Part shown: positions 22,160 to 33,073 of the stretch, piece by piece
Position numbering within the stretch: position 1 is the first letter of the stretch
Layout of the letters: each line of letters starts with the position of its first letter
Assembly (NCBI GenBank): GCA_022495995.1
Contig: JAFEMH010003608.1
Span: 124,001 to 188,000, forward strand
Direction: 5' to 3'
Source of the DNA: Adenophora triphylla var. japonica
Taxonomy: Eukaryota > Streptophyta > Magnoliopsida > Asterales > Campanulaceae
DNA: 64,000 nucleotides
Position numbers and translations under genes: made by a program
The notes under the pieces: generated by a model
What the model saw: only the letters and a program-made list of their open reading frames with translations
Told to the model about the DNA's origin: nothing
Databases searched by the model: none

Positions 22160-23533
22160 TTTTTTGTTTTGCGGTATCCAGGAAAGGTCTCGGTACTTAG
22201 ATAGTGGTTGTAGTAGACATATGACCTTCAATAAAGATTGGTTGCAACAATATTCCCCTAAAAATGGTCCAAATGTAACCTTTGGTGACAATTCCCAAGC
22301 TAAGGTCAAAGGATCAGAAATCTTGTTACAAAAGATATCATTTTTACAAATGTATCCTATGTGGAAGGTCTCAAACACAATTTGATCGGCATTAGTCAAA
22401 TGCGACAAGGGATATCATGTTGTTTGTACCAAAGACAAATGCCTTGTTAAAGATAAAAACAATAAAGTCATCCTAAGCTGGATCCAAGAAAAGGAAATCT
22501 CTACTGCTTGAGCTTAGAGATTGTGGAATCTTCAACTGCTCACCTGCCTTCGTCTTTCAATCAACTCGATATGTCATGGCTATGGCACAAGAGATTGGCT
22601 CACCTCAATCACAAAACCATTTCCAAGCTTGCAAATTCCAATCTTGTCAGAGGACTACCAAAGATCCCATTCAAAAAGGATAAACTGTGCAAAGCATGCC
22701 AATGTGGGAAGCAAAAGAAATCCTCATTCAAACCCAAGATCAAGTTGGACACCTCAAAACCTATTGAAGCGCTTCATATGGATCTTTTTGGACCCATAAG
22801 AACTAGATCTTTAGGTGGAAAAAGATACTCCCTAGTTGTTGTTGATGATTTCACAAGATTCACTTGGATCATTCTTCTTGAATCCAAAAGTGACACCCTT
22901 AGCTGTCTGATAAAGCTATTCAACAAAATTCAAAATCAAAAAGGGACATCCATCATCAAGATCGAATCGACCATGGAAAGGAATTTGAGAACACTCGGAG
23001 TAGAAGAATATTGTGATTCAAAAGGCATAGATCACAATTTTTCAGCCCCAAGAACTCCACGGCAAAATGGTGTTGCGAGAAAGGAAAAACGAACAATGCG
23101 CGAGGCGGCAAGAACAATGCTTTGTCGAACATAATCTCCCAAAATACTTTTGGGGTGAAGCATTACCAACTGCTAGTGTATGTTCAAAACAAAACCCCGA
23201 TCAACAAATTTCACAAGAAGACTCCATATGAATTATGGAACAACAAAGTCCCTACCATTTCCTACTTTACTTTGGAAGTAGATGATTCATCCACAACAAT
23301 GGCAAGAACAATTTGGACAAATTTGACTCCAAAAGTGATGAAGGAATTTTTCTTGGATACTCTAACACAAGCAAAGCTTATAGAGTGTACAACAAAAGAA
23401 GACTTGTTGTGGAAGAATCTATTCATGTTGACTTTGATGAAAACAATGATCAAAGTATAACTGAATTATGTGATTTTGATGAAGGATTGGGAAATCTTGA
23501 TAATCTCCCTGAATCATCCCCCAATGCTCATTA
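22160..23533 (+). pseudogene. C1 protease and integrase remnant
   Basis: RSRYLDSGCSRHMT (22180-22225) is the copia protease active site with DSG intact. After a frame change, LWHKRLAHLNHKTISKL and LCKACQCGKQKK give the HHCC zinc site, and LHMDLFGPI and VVVDDFTRFTW the first catalytic Asp of integrase. The second Asp (DHGKEFE) is encoded one frame off near 22970, and the catalytic Glu of the expected QNGVAERK is lost (QNGVARKE). The linker SDEGIFLGYSNTSKAYRVYN (about 23330-23390) is typical of copia elements after integrase. Then, at about 23533, where reverse transcriptase should begin, unrelated sequence starts. Confidence 0.75.
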
Positions 23534-23681
23534 AAGCCCACGTACCACTCATCATTTGTCTCTCTCTCTCTTTCGCAATCACCAAAATTCCTTTTCCTTA
23601 ACCCTCAGTTTAAATTTTCTCTCTTTCCCTCTCCAATCTACCATCGTATTTCTCCAACCCTAATTCCTTTTCAAAGCATCA
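23534..23681 (+). promoter_or_regulatory. Gene-like 5' leader before the C1 extra ORF
   Basis: A pyrimidine-rich stretch (tctctctctctctttcgc, then cctaattccttttcaaagc) leads into ATG in a good plant context (atcaATGGCA) at 23682. It resembles the untranslated leader of a cellular mRNA rather than retrotransposon sequence. No clear TATA box was seen. Confidence 0.4.
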
Positions 23682-26600
23682 ATGGCAGACCCTAAAGCAA
23701 TGTACCCAGATGCTCATGGCTACTTCATCAAACCCAACTTCTATGACTCTGAAGTTGGAATCCTCATCAAAGAACTGCTTGAGGTAAATGAACTACTTGA
23801 TTTTATGGGAGCTAAACCCCCAATTTATGAAGAACTCTGCAGAGAAATTTATTTGGTAGGAAGAAGAAACAATGAAGATAATTCAATAAGCGCCACCATA
23901 GAAAATGTAGAGATAACTATCACTCAAGATTTGGTTAGTGAGGTCTATGGAATCCCAAATAAAGAAGATGCGTGAAAAATATATGGGATAGAGGATCGGA
24001 AAGATTAAAGGCATGTTTATGAAAAATTTCTTGGTCTTAAAGTAATCGACTTCAAAGCTGTTCAAGACAAAGCTATGGTGAAGAACAAAGATGATATCTT
24101 CAAGTCAACATTGATGGATGTGGTCAACAAAGCCATTGATGGCAAACAATCCTCATTTGACCAAATGGGATCAAATGAGTGGAAGCGGATGCTCGGCTGA
24201 TGACCAAGGATACAAATTGGTGCATTGTCCTTCTCCATAATTTCCAACTTCTTTGTCTCATCCTCTACTCTCAAATTCAAGAAGCAAGGTGGAAGAATGA
24301 ACAACTTCGCATTCATGAGTGGAATCCTTGAAGTCCTAATTCCAAAGCTCAAACCCGCACCTATCCAAGAAATGGTGAAGACGGTAAAGGCATCGAGACA
24401 AGATGCTTTGATGAAAGAACCTTTTCATTGAAACAAAAGAAGGGATTGTTATGAAGGCTGGGGATATGAGCCTTGAGAGTTTCAAAGAAGCCCAAGAGAA
24501 AATGCTTGAAGAAACAAGAATAAAGCTTAATCATTGGAAAGATTTGATAGCTTTGGCTACTAGTAGAAGGATGAAAAGAGGAGTAAAAACCAATGTTAAG
24601 AAGGCTGGAGTGCTCAAGAAAAGCGTGGTATCTCCTAGCAAAAAGGGCAAAAGCAAGGATGATCCGATGGGCGACGGTGAAGGAACCATCTCTCGACGGC
24701 CATGCTAGGAATGCTGAAGAAAGAGGTGATGTTGATGGCCATGAGGTTGACACTATGAATCAAGATGATGTTGGTGATGCTCACATAGATTCTCAAGAGC
24801 TTCAGCGGCCCTTGCCCTATCCAAAACCCTTCACAAAGGAAAGCAACATCGGACGGCTATCCCCTCGGTCGAGACGGCTACCGGATCAAAGGTACAATCT
24901 TCCTTAACCATTCCTTCTAGATCATTACCAAAGAAAAGAAAAATTGAAAAGAAAGCCCCCAAACCAAAGAAAACCAAAATATCTACCCCTTCCATTTCCC
25001 CAAAATCCACACCCATTTCGGGACATCAATCGGCCATTGAAGCTATCCTCAATCTCAAAGAACCCTTAGATAAGCAACCTTTAAGGGGAACAGTGATGAG
25101 AATATCCCCTCTACTCAACCTCAACGAGATAGCTAAAATAATGAGAGCAATTGAGGCTATTGAGTTGGATGGGAACCAGAGATCTTGAAAAGGCTGCTCT
25201 TTTTATCTTAAGGACTTTCCGAGTGAGGAAGAATGCTGTAGTGGCCCTAGATGAACTCGGGCTTAGGTTAATGCGAAAAGAAGTGGACCGGGTGAGTCAT
25301 CTAGAAACCCAAAGGTGACAGCTATGAATGTTGATAGCCATCCCTTCCCTTCCATTCCTGAGGCCGAACACGTGAATGATCCCGCCCCAACCGTTGGAAA
25401 CCGAAAGGGGGAATCTTGATGATACTTCTAAGGTCATTCAAAACTCAAGAAGGTTGGAGTTGAGATTAATCCCATTACGGTCTCAAAAGGAGACTCAATT
25501 GTGAATGCTTGCAAAGGTCTTGAGCTTGATGGAACTCAGGAAAATGAGGAAGCTATGATAGCTATTCTTGAGAAAAAGGTTGGCAAAAAGTGAGGTAAGG
25601 GCGGCCTTGAATCTCCTCAAATCTCAATTCACTTCCAGTGTCTCTAAATCAAAGTCTTGGCCAAACCTGCTGAGCCAATCCCATCTGTTTCAACCCAATC
25701 CTCTCCACCTTCCAAGCCACCTTCTCCAATTCCTGAAAATGAACCTTTTGAAGTCTCTCCTCAAAGTCCAATACTTGGTGGACAAGGTCAAGACATTTCG
25801 ACAGGTGATCCCATTCCTAACGGTCCTCACGAGTTCTCCAAGTCATTCTATTCCTCCAAATCCAAATCAATCCTTCCTTCCCAAAAGGGAACCTTGGATG
25901 CTTAGGCTGTGGAATTGATTTTTCTATGTCTTCCATCAAAGCGGCAAGGACAAGGTTACCCCATGTAACTCACATCCCAGAAATTGCAAATCCCTTCATC
26001 TATCCAAAATTAAGGAGCTGTCAAGGAATGGCTTGATTGTTGTAGCAAGAAACCTTGGCGGGGTTAGTGTTCTTTGCCTATGAAAAATGGCAAATTGTCC
26101 AAGAACCTCATCCACCTCCAACTTTGTTCATCAAATCCCATCCTTCCCAAAGTTCATCTCTCCCAATACTCTTCTTGATTGGGAAATTCTTTTCAACCAA
26201 CTCATCTCTCCATCACTCAATTCTTGCTTGTATATGCCAAAGGGTTTAGTCTTCTCCCGTGCATTGACCTTGCAAAAACACTTTTCCTTTCCTTTGTTTG
26301 AACAAAAGTGTGCCATTATGCTTCTATTAAGCAAAGCTGTCAACATCTTTTCCCCAACTCTTAATCCAGGAATTGAGCCATACCTCTCACCCTTCATCAC
26401 TTGTAGATCCTATTAACTTCACCTCACCCAATGAAAACTCTCATTTCAAAAACTTGGTCTCTATTCCTGAGATCAAAGAATTCGAGATCTTCCACAAGTG
26501 TCGAGTCAAAACAGAGCGGAAGCTGTTATTGATCTTTCATCGAGACTCCCAGCGGCTATGATATTGATAGTGATAATGATGCTCCCTCGAAGCCACGATC

Positions 26601-27012
26601 AAGACTCTCCAACAATATTTCCACCTCCTACAGCTTTCCAATCCTCCTCGGCAATTCACTCATGCTCAAGCATCGGTTCGGCCACAACCGGATCGGTCAA
26701 GTGTGCCCATGCAGAGCAAGAAGACCGGGAACAAGAAGAAACATTTGTGGGGCACAATGAGAATCGAGAAATGATCAAATGCCCCTTAGAAGATCTCAAC
26801 TAAGTCAAAGGAAGACAAATTCTTCAAGTATGATGAAAGGATGTCACGGGAGTGGAACAATGAGTTCTTCTACGAGAGGAGTTGAGCCCGAAATGAGAAG
26901 AGAGTTAGAGGATGAAAGAAATCGATTCTATCGGCCAGGACAAGAAAGAGATGAATTCTATGATCAATTGGTGATGAATAATTGTATTTGTTATGGAACA
27001 ATTTTTGGTTAA
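23682..27012 (+). pseudogene. C1 extra ORF, plant transposon-protein-like
   Basis: Starts MADPKAMYPDAHGYF at 23682 and is open to 23975, including FYDSEVGILIKELLEVN, PPIYEELCREIYLVG and VEITITQDLVSEVYGIPNK. The order (two helices, a 'P-Y-L-F/Y' phrase, then a sensor-like 'GIPN') recalls the N-terminal region of Athila ORF1 and the PF20167-type 'putative plant transposon protein'; I infer this from pattern only. Downstream are further pieces in changing frames up to a last stop near 27012, including a lysine-rich part (24540-24670) and a serine/proline-rich part (25660-25900). No transmembrane segment suggesting an envelope was noticed. The function is unknown. Confidence 0.5.
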
Positions 27013-27211
27013 AAACAATTTGTTTTGTTTGCCTCGGTTGTATAACAATATTTTGTGAACTCTTCTCATCTTGAGATTAATTCCATGTATTCAATCTCTG
27101 TTTGATTACCTCTGCCCGATATGATTCCTTGGATTACTTCTTTTATTATTTCTCTTATCAAAGCGTGAAAACTTGTTCTAAATAAATCTTCCTTTACCAA
27201 AAAGGGGAAAT

Positions 27212-28442
27212 TGTTAGGACCTAACTTTGATCAATATCTTAGTTAGTTGGTTTTGATAAAGGAATATATATATATAGAACGAGGGTTTATATCAAAAGAT
27301 GTTATCTCGTCATAAGCTATGAGTCCGACGGCTATGATTCTTTTCTTATACAATGTTTACAATCAAACAAAAACATGAATCATAGTCCTTTCTACAGAAG
27401 TCATCAAGATCATCAAGTGCATCTCGAGTCCTTATTAGAGATTCTCTCTGATAGCTAAGCATTGTCATGATCTCGACGGCTATGACTTCGAGTCCTCGAC
27501 AAGCCCATCTCCACTGCCTCACACCATGTTACCACAAACTCAACCATGGTAGATCCTGCATCTTCACGGCTATCAAGTCCATCAATGAAGACCAATGAAG
27601 ACCACCGAAGACCTTCTAGAAGCTCTCGGTTCAAGCTAACGGTTCAAGACGGCTCATGAAGACTGCATGTGGACAAGTGGGACAAAGACCGATCAAAGCT
27701 CATTAATGTAGCCTGCAATCATATTCCAACGGCTACATTGAAGGGTATAAATAGAGGATCTCTTCCTCTAACAAAATTACCGAAAAATACTCATTTTCCC
27801 ACCAAAAACCCTTTCCAAACACCCACACACACCTTACGTAATCCACACACACACACACACCAATCCTTACCTTTAAAACCCCGTTCCAAAACCAAAACCC
27901 TCACCCCTAAACCTCTTCACCAACAAAAACAACCCCAAAGTGTGTTAATTCATTAAACCCCAACCACCTAAGACCGTACTTTAGGTGTAGAATAAGTTTG
28001 TAATCACTCAAGATCGTACTTTGAGTGTATTAGTTATTTTGTAAAATCTTGAGACTGTACTTCAAGTTGTAAAAGCACTTAAGACTGTACTTTAAGTGTA
28101 TCCCTAGTTGACTGTACTAATTAGGAAGAGGAAGTTCAAGGAACTTGCCTAAATCAATCATTTGTAATTTTTGTTGATTAAAGATTATAATAAAATTGAT
28201 CTCACTTGTCAAGTTTGACAGTGAGGGTGGATGTAGGAGGAGTGAACTCTGAACCACTTTAAATTCTCTGTGTCATTACATTTTTGCAATCACATTCACA
28301 CACTTGCATTATCTCCTTGTGTTTGTTGTCCTACCATTATTTCAAATCACTTTTATTCCGCTGCACAAATTAAATTATCATCTGACAGCTAAGCTAATAC
28401 CATAGCTGTCTGATCATCTACATACCAAGCAAGGGCCTTTCA
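27212..28442 (+). repeat. C1 3' LTR
   Basis: Compared with the 5' LTR, many differences follow one pattern: cag against cgag or cgg, ctg against ctcg (for example gatctgacagct against gatctcgacggct). Otherwise the two are nearly identical. Confidence 0.9.
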
Positions 28443-28447
28443 GTTAC

Positions 28448-28581
28448 AATTCAGAAGATGCAAGGAATTGATGATCTAAGGTGACTAATGAGATAGATGT
28501 ATCTCAGCGTCGCCTTTCCATGCATTTGTCAACATACAAAGCCTATAAACTGATTCCAAATTCAAGCAAGGTTTGACCGTC
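28448..28581 (+). pseudogene. NT-C2 domain gene fragment, exon c
   Basis: Joined to the GTTAC left of C1 (18514-18518), the exon starts right after a GACAG acceptor and reads VTIQKMQGIDDLR, the last strand of the NT-C2 domain. A one-base shift (or a GTGACT donor at 28480) then leads to NEIDVSQRRLSMHLSTY and ends at a GTTTGA donor near 28571. The coiled-coil part of the protein family does not follow. Confidence 0.65.
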
Positions 28582-28762
28582 TTCTTCTCTTTCCTGTTCA
28601 GATTGGTTTATGGTGTATTGTTTGTTGAAATAGGAAAAATTAACGAATAAAGTCTATCTCGAACTTAATGTGGCTCATTGAAGTTATGGGTATCTGGATT
28701 GCTTATTTTGATTTGGTATAGTGTCCTGCACAGTGGTGTATAACAATGTTGCATAAAGTCTG

Positions 28763-29253
28763 CTAAATTGCGTCAATGTTTCTTGGAAATTTTATTTTCG
28801 GTGTTCTCTTTTCCATTGATATCTCCTGAACTTGGGATACAAATGTATGGACCATAAATTCCTTTCCAATGCTTTCGAGTGAGAACTTTTCAAACTTGAT
28901 TTTCTCAAGATCGATATCAGGCTATGGGGTATGGGGATCTCTCCAGTTTTCTCAAGTGGCAAAGTTAACCTACCAAAAACGGGCACATCCACAATCAGAT
29001 CAACCTTGATTCTGTAGGGTATGACAGTTCCGGTCTTTATTTCAGTATATGTGTTCTTAATGTCAGCAAATATCAGAGTAAGTGGTATCTTGACAGTTTC
29101 TGAACCATGTGCATGGATTGTTCCAAAGATCGTGATCGCCACGAAACTAGTTTTCTTCCGTCAGTCTCAACTAAGTAGTTTATGTCAATGAGAGGAATAG
29201 GAACATCAATATGGATTAGTCACCAGCACATCAACAACTATATCAGTCCATCA
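28763..29253 (-). pseudogene. LEA_2 (LEA26/27-type) pseudogene
   Basis: The minus strand after a TTTTCAG acceptor reads DIVVDVLVTNPY, VPIPLIDINYLVETDGRKLV, then ITIFGTIHAHGSETVKIPLT, PYRIKVDLIVDVPVFGRLTL and PLEKTGEIPIP, the first water-stress/hypersensitive-response (WHy, LEA_2) domain of a protein like the Arabidopsis LEA group encoded by At2g46140 and At2g44060. Frame changes occur at about 29222, 29148 and 28922; after the last the frame gives DIDLEKIKFEKFSLE, then unrelated residues to a stop at 28763. The second WHy domain is missing. T2 has inserted in its upstream intron. These proteins are thought to protect cells in drought; this copy cannot make one. Confidence 0.8.
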
Positions 29254-29270
29254 CTGAAAACATTCATCAG

Positions 29271-29862
29271 TGTTTTGGTCAAATTTCAACAAGTGTATTT
29301 CGAAGGAAAGAAAAATGACTAAAGTGATATGAATCTAGGTACAATGATTATCAAGTTGAATAGAAATGGACACAAGATGTTTGTTGACTAGGGAAAGCCC
29401 TTGAACAACTTGTTCGCCGGCATAAAACCCCGGGAGGTTTTGGTACCTACCTCGACCGAAAGTTTACTAAGTATATCGGTGATTACAGAGCTATGAGCAT
29501 ATCAAAAGGGAACTTAAGCTAGAGTGAAAAGTGTGTGTAAAAATACAGTGTTTGATCTCTTTTATACCTCAACTAACGGCTAATTTTACAAAGAGAAAAA
29601 GTAGGCCTAAAATCTCGGGAGTAATGCTGATCTTGTTGAGATATATTCGCCATTTGCCGTTGAGGGAGGAGATAACGATTTGTTGCTGAAGAAACGTCTT
29701 TGAACCGGTCTTTGCTCCTTTGACACGTTCCCTGAAAAATAGGGTTAACGTAACTATGTTCCAACCTGCAGAAGTTCAAGTTGTGATAGAATAACTTAAG
29801 TTCGTTAGTACCAAGTTGTTTGATGCAAGTTGTGAACAAGTTGAAAAACGCAGGGCCCAACA
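29271..29862 (-). repeat. T2 LTR (left)
   Basis: 3' LTR in element orientation, flanked outside by ATCAG. It contains six CAA(C/G)TTG heptamers, mostly in the last 130 bases (29770-29855). Confidence 0.93.
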
Positions 29863-30053
29863 ATTGCCCCCAAACTTTTTGAATTTTAAATGGGGGATAT
29901 AAAGAGACAAAAAGATTCAAAAAGTTTGCCAAAAACGGATGAAAGGAACGGCAGTTTTTTAAATGAAAAGGGACGTGATGGGACGGTTTAAGTAGTTTCC
30001 AAAGCAAAAAGGCATAATTATTTTAATGTCCCAACCGCTTTCAACCTCTCCCC

Positions 30054-30224
30054 AAATAAATACACTCCTTTTCCAACTCTCCCTTTCACCAAATCAAAAC
30101 AGTGACTTTAACGGAGGTTTCTAGAAGAAGAGTCGAGAAAGAAGACCGGAGAGAAAACCAAGTAACAATTTTCGGTGAGTTTCTCGTTTTCTTTTCAATT
30201 CTCTCTCTGATTTCTTTGCTTAAG
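30054..30224 (+). promoter_or_regulatory. Probable promoter and leader of the T2 antisense gene
   Basis: aaataaatac at 30054-30063 is a TATA-like element; a purine/pyrimidine-rich leader follows, then ggtgagtttctc (30174) and taag (30221-30224), which could form a very short leader intron just before the ATG at 30233. The same ggtgagtttct phrase stands at the corresponding place in T3 (minus strand, near 53470). At 50 bases the intron would be shorter than usual for plants, so it is doubtful. Confidence 0.4.
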
Positions 30225-30232
30225 TTGAAAAA

Positions 30233-32052
30233 ATGGGGAGGAAGAAGGTGGTAAACATAATCGAAAGTAGTGAAGGTTTACCGAAGGGTTTCGTAACCCA
30301 GAACATGTTGAAAAATCCAGATAATGAAAAGTGCTTAATTCCTGCTGCCAACTTAGAGATCATCAAGAAAAATCATGCCATGTCGTACGATACCGAATTT
30401 TTCACTCACTCAGACCTATCCTCGGAATGTTACTCTCCCGATTGGGTGTGTTTCCCTGAATACCCCTTTATTATCGGCTTGAAATTCCCTTTCCCAACTT
30501 TAATCACCAAATTTTTTGTTTCCACAAAACTTAACTACGCCCAAATGATGCCGCAAGGTTGGAGATGCCTTCAAACCCTAGTAAGGTTGAGTGCGGAAAC
30601 AGAGTTAGAAGTTGGCTTGGAGGAATTTGCTTTCACAAATGAGATTAGGGGTTTTGGCTTAGGGAGATATGGCTTTAGGGTTAGGACCGGTAGGATGTCT
30701 TTCTTGAATGACAACAGTGATCCTGCGGATAGAGGGTGGAAGAATAAGTTCTTTTTTGCAAGGAGGAGTACCCTGGTGTCGGTGGAGGGTGCCAATTTCA
30801 AATGGAGGTCTCAAGGTAGTATAGACAATTTTTTCTATTCTAATAACGCTTCCTAACATCCTGCTAACTAGTTCCTTGAATTTTCCTCGGCTTAGTTGCG
30901 AAACTAGACGTGCTTTTTGCTTTCAAGGACAACACAGAGGAGAATGTCAACAAGATTTATGAGTTGGATTCGCAAGTGAGAACTTTCAAAGCATTGCCAG
31001 TCTTATTTGCTGCAGATCCAGAGGGAGAAGTTGAACCTGAAGAAGCCCGAGAAATTAGCCCTGAAGAGGCTTTATCTGAGCCTATCAAGATGTCTACAGG
31101 TTAACCCGACATCTTAGAACTCCAACTAGCTTCACTTTGTTTCTAATTCCCCTGAATTGTTCTAATTCTACATTCCCTTTTGTAGCCACTCGATCCAAGG
31201 ACACTGTGAGTGCTGCTGACCTACTAGCTGTGGCTAGGGCAAGAAGCTTGGCGAAGAAAGTTAGTAAGCCTCCTACTCCCAGGTCTGTTGTATCAAGCTC
31301 TGACGTGATTGTGACCAAGAAGAAAGAGGAAGCAAAGAAGAGAAAACTGGTGGAGGCCGAGGCCATAGATATAAGTGATGACATGGATATGGTGAAATTA
31401 GGAGAAAGGTTTAAAGCTGCAGTACCAAGTTTTGTTGATAAGGTAAAGAATGAAAAACCTTGAACCTTACCAATGAATTGATTGAATATTAACGCTTCCT
31501 TTTACGCAGGAAATTATGGGTCCTATCATGGCCCACGTTGATGCTCTGAAAATTAAGGTGGCAAGATGCAGTTACGAAGCTGCAGAGTCAAGGAAGGAAG
31601 CCACCAAGTATGCTAATGAAGTAGAGAGGCTGAAGAAGGAAGAGAACAAGCATGCCAGTGAAGTGGAGAATTTGAAGAAGGATTTCGAGCGCTTAGGGAA
31701 GGAAGTGGAAATTGTTCGAGCCGAGAACAAGGCCCATTTGAAGGAGCTTGAAGCCTCAGAGGGGAACTTCAAGTTCAACGCAACCAAAACATTGCTAGAG
31801 GCTCGAATTCAGATGATGGAGGAATATAAGAATGGTCAAGCCACAACTTGGAACTTGGAGGAAGAGAGAAAAATTTTAGAGGACCATATGGGGGAACCCG
31901 CGGATGCAGAGGAGGTGAATTCGATGGCTCTTGAAACTTTAATTGATGACACAGATAAGGTTTTGAGTACCATAGTGGTAGCTCAGGTTGGAGAAAATAA
32001 TCAAGGGGAAAAGTCAAATGCAACACCGGCGGCAGCGGGCCAAGAAGTTTAA
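30233..32052 (+). CDS. T2 antisense gene: four-exon PF04195-like coiled-coil protein
   Basis: Four exons on the strand opposite gag-pol join in one frame: 30233-30815, 30896-31099, 31186-31442 and 31510-32052. All introns are GT-AG and the phases agree (1, 1, 0), giving 1,587 bases, about 528 codons, without a stop. Exon 1 has ESSEGLPKGF, then FPEYPFIIGLKFPFPTLITK and MMPQGWRCLQTLVRL, similar in layout to the plant family annotated as putative gypsy-type transposon protein (PF04195). Exon 3 carries a basic, NLS-like KKKEEAKKRK followed by an acidic stretch; exon 4 is a coiled coil (about residues 350-470, e.g. ANEVERLKKEENKHASEVE). Introns can persist here because they are antisense to the RNA that is reverse-transcribed. 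Function unknown; a nuclear regulatory role is inference. T3 carries a decayed homologue. Confidence 0.8.
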
Positions 32053-33073
32053 AAAACAATTTGAAACTTTTTTGAATATTTTGGACGGGTGAACAAAAAC
32101 AATTTCTTTTTGGGTTTTTATTTGTCATACCTTTGTTGGTATGAACAAAAAATGGGGGGTGTGTCCCCAAAACAAGTTTTATTTTGGCATGTAATGGCTC
32201 ATAAGAGCCCAAAACAATTTATTTGGGAGTACTAGGTTGGGCTAGTACTCCAAGCTTTCTAAGGTTTTTAGGGATTGGTTGGCTTACCCAACTCGTCCTC
32301 TAGTTGTAAAAACTTTTTGAAAACACTTTTAAGGTTTTTAAAGAAGTATTTTGGGGTTTTCAACAATACTTGCTTGTTCATTTGATAACATGTTGATGTT
32401 ATAAGCCGTAGGTAACATGAGAATGTTACAACCAATAGTTCACAACTTGTATAAGTGTGAAATCGTGCGCCCATGCGAAGGTGTCAAAACCATAATTCGT
32501 AAGAAAAGATGAATATCTTTTAACCATATGTAAATTGTACCTTTGATAGAGGTATCCGTTTGAAGAGATAGAACAAGTATCAGCCGTCCTGGCGTGTCAA
32601 CAAGTTCTATCCCTCTCCAGCTAGAATTTCAACAAGTATCAGCCGTATTGGCGTGTCAACATGTTGAAATTCCTCTCCTTATATCCAAATATGTTGAAGC
32701 CGTACTGGCGTATTAACATGCTTAGACCTACTCCAACTTTTAGGGCCCAACAAGTATCAGCCATACTGGCGTGTCAACATGTTGAGCCTACTTCGTTCGC
32801 TCAAGTTGCACCTTGCAAAACAAATTCATGTTAGGGTTGGGCGTTAGCGTAGCTAACGCCCCTCCGATGCTTAAGTTAGTAAGGATTCTCAATAAAACTT
32901 GGTAACTTGAAATATATGAATGAACTTGACAACTAAAAATAAATCGTACCTGAGAAGTCTAGTTGTAAAGAACTGGACTTACATAAAATAAAGTTTTAAG
33001 TGGATGGCGTTCCAACTTCTAGGGATTCTGTCTCCACTTGGGGTTGATAACCAATATGCACCTTTGCCGGCCT
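32053..33073. repeat. T2 spacer with four 59-bp tandem repeats
   Basis: Between the 3' ends of the antisense gene and integrase. On the minus strand a unit CAACATGTTGACACGCC followed by a variable core and TGATACTTGTTG occurs four times, starting on the plus strand at about 32573, 32631, 32690 and 32749, a period near 59. Each unit holds the palindrome caacatgttg or a variant. The same four units occur in T3. The rest of the spacer is AT-rich without coding potential. Confidence 0.8.

Larger units (their letters stand above)
18519..28442 (+). mobile_element. C1: copia retrotransposon lacking reverse transcriptase
   Basis: LTRs at 18519-19736 and 27212-28442, TGTTAGGACC...CTTTCA, with a perfect 5-bp target duplication GTTAC (18514-18518, 28443-28447). 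The primer-binding site next to the 5' LTR reads tggtatcgagc, the initiator tRNA-Met site TGGTATCAGAGC with CAG reduced to CG. A purine tract (aaaaggggaaat) precedes the 3' LTR. Order on the plus strand: Gag, zinc knuckle, protease, integrase, inter-domain linker, then a gene-like leader and an extra ORF; reverse transcriptase and RNase H are absent. Confidence 0.9.

Noticed and set aside
23682..23975. An envelope-like gene in C1
   Set aside because: No signal peptide or membrane segment was seen; the pattern fits plant transposon-associated ORFs better.
29271..29862. A solo LTR next to the LEA_2 pseudogene
   Set aside because: A partner LTR with the same ATCAG duplication is present at 38597-39186, so it is one complete element.
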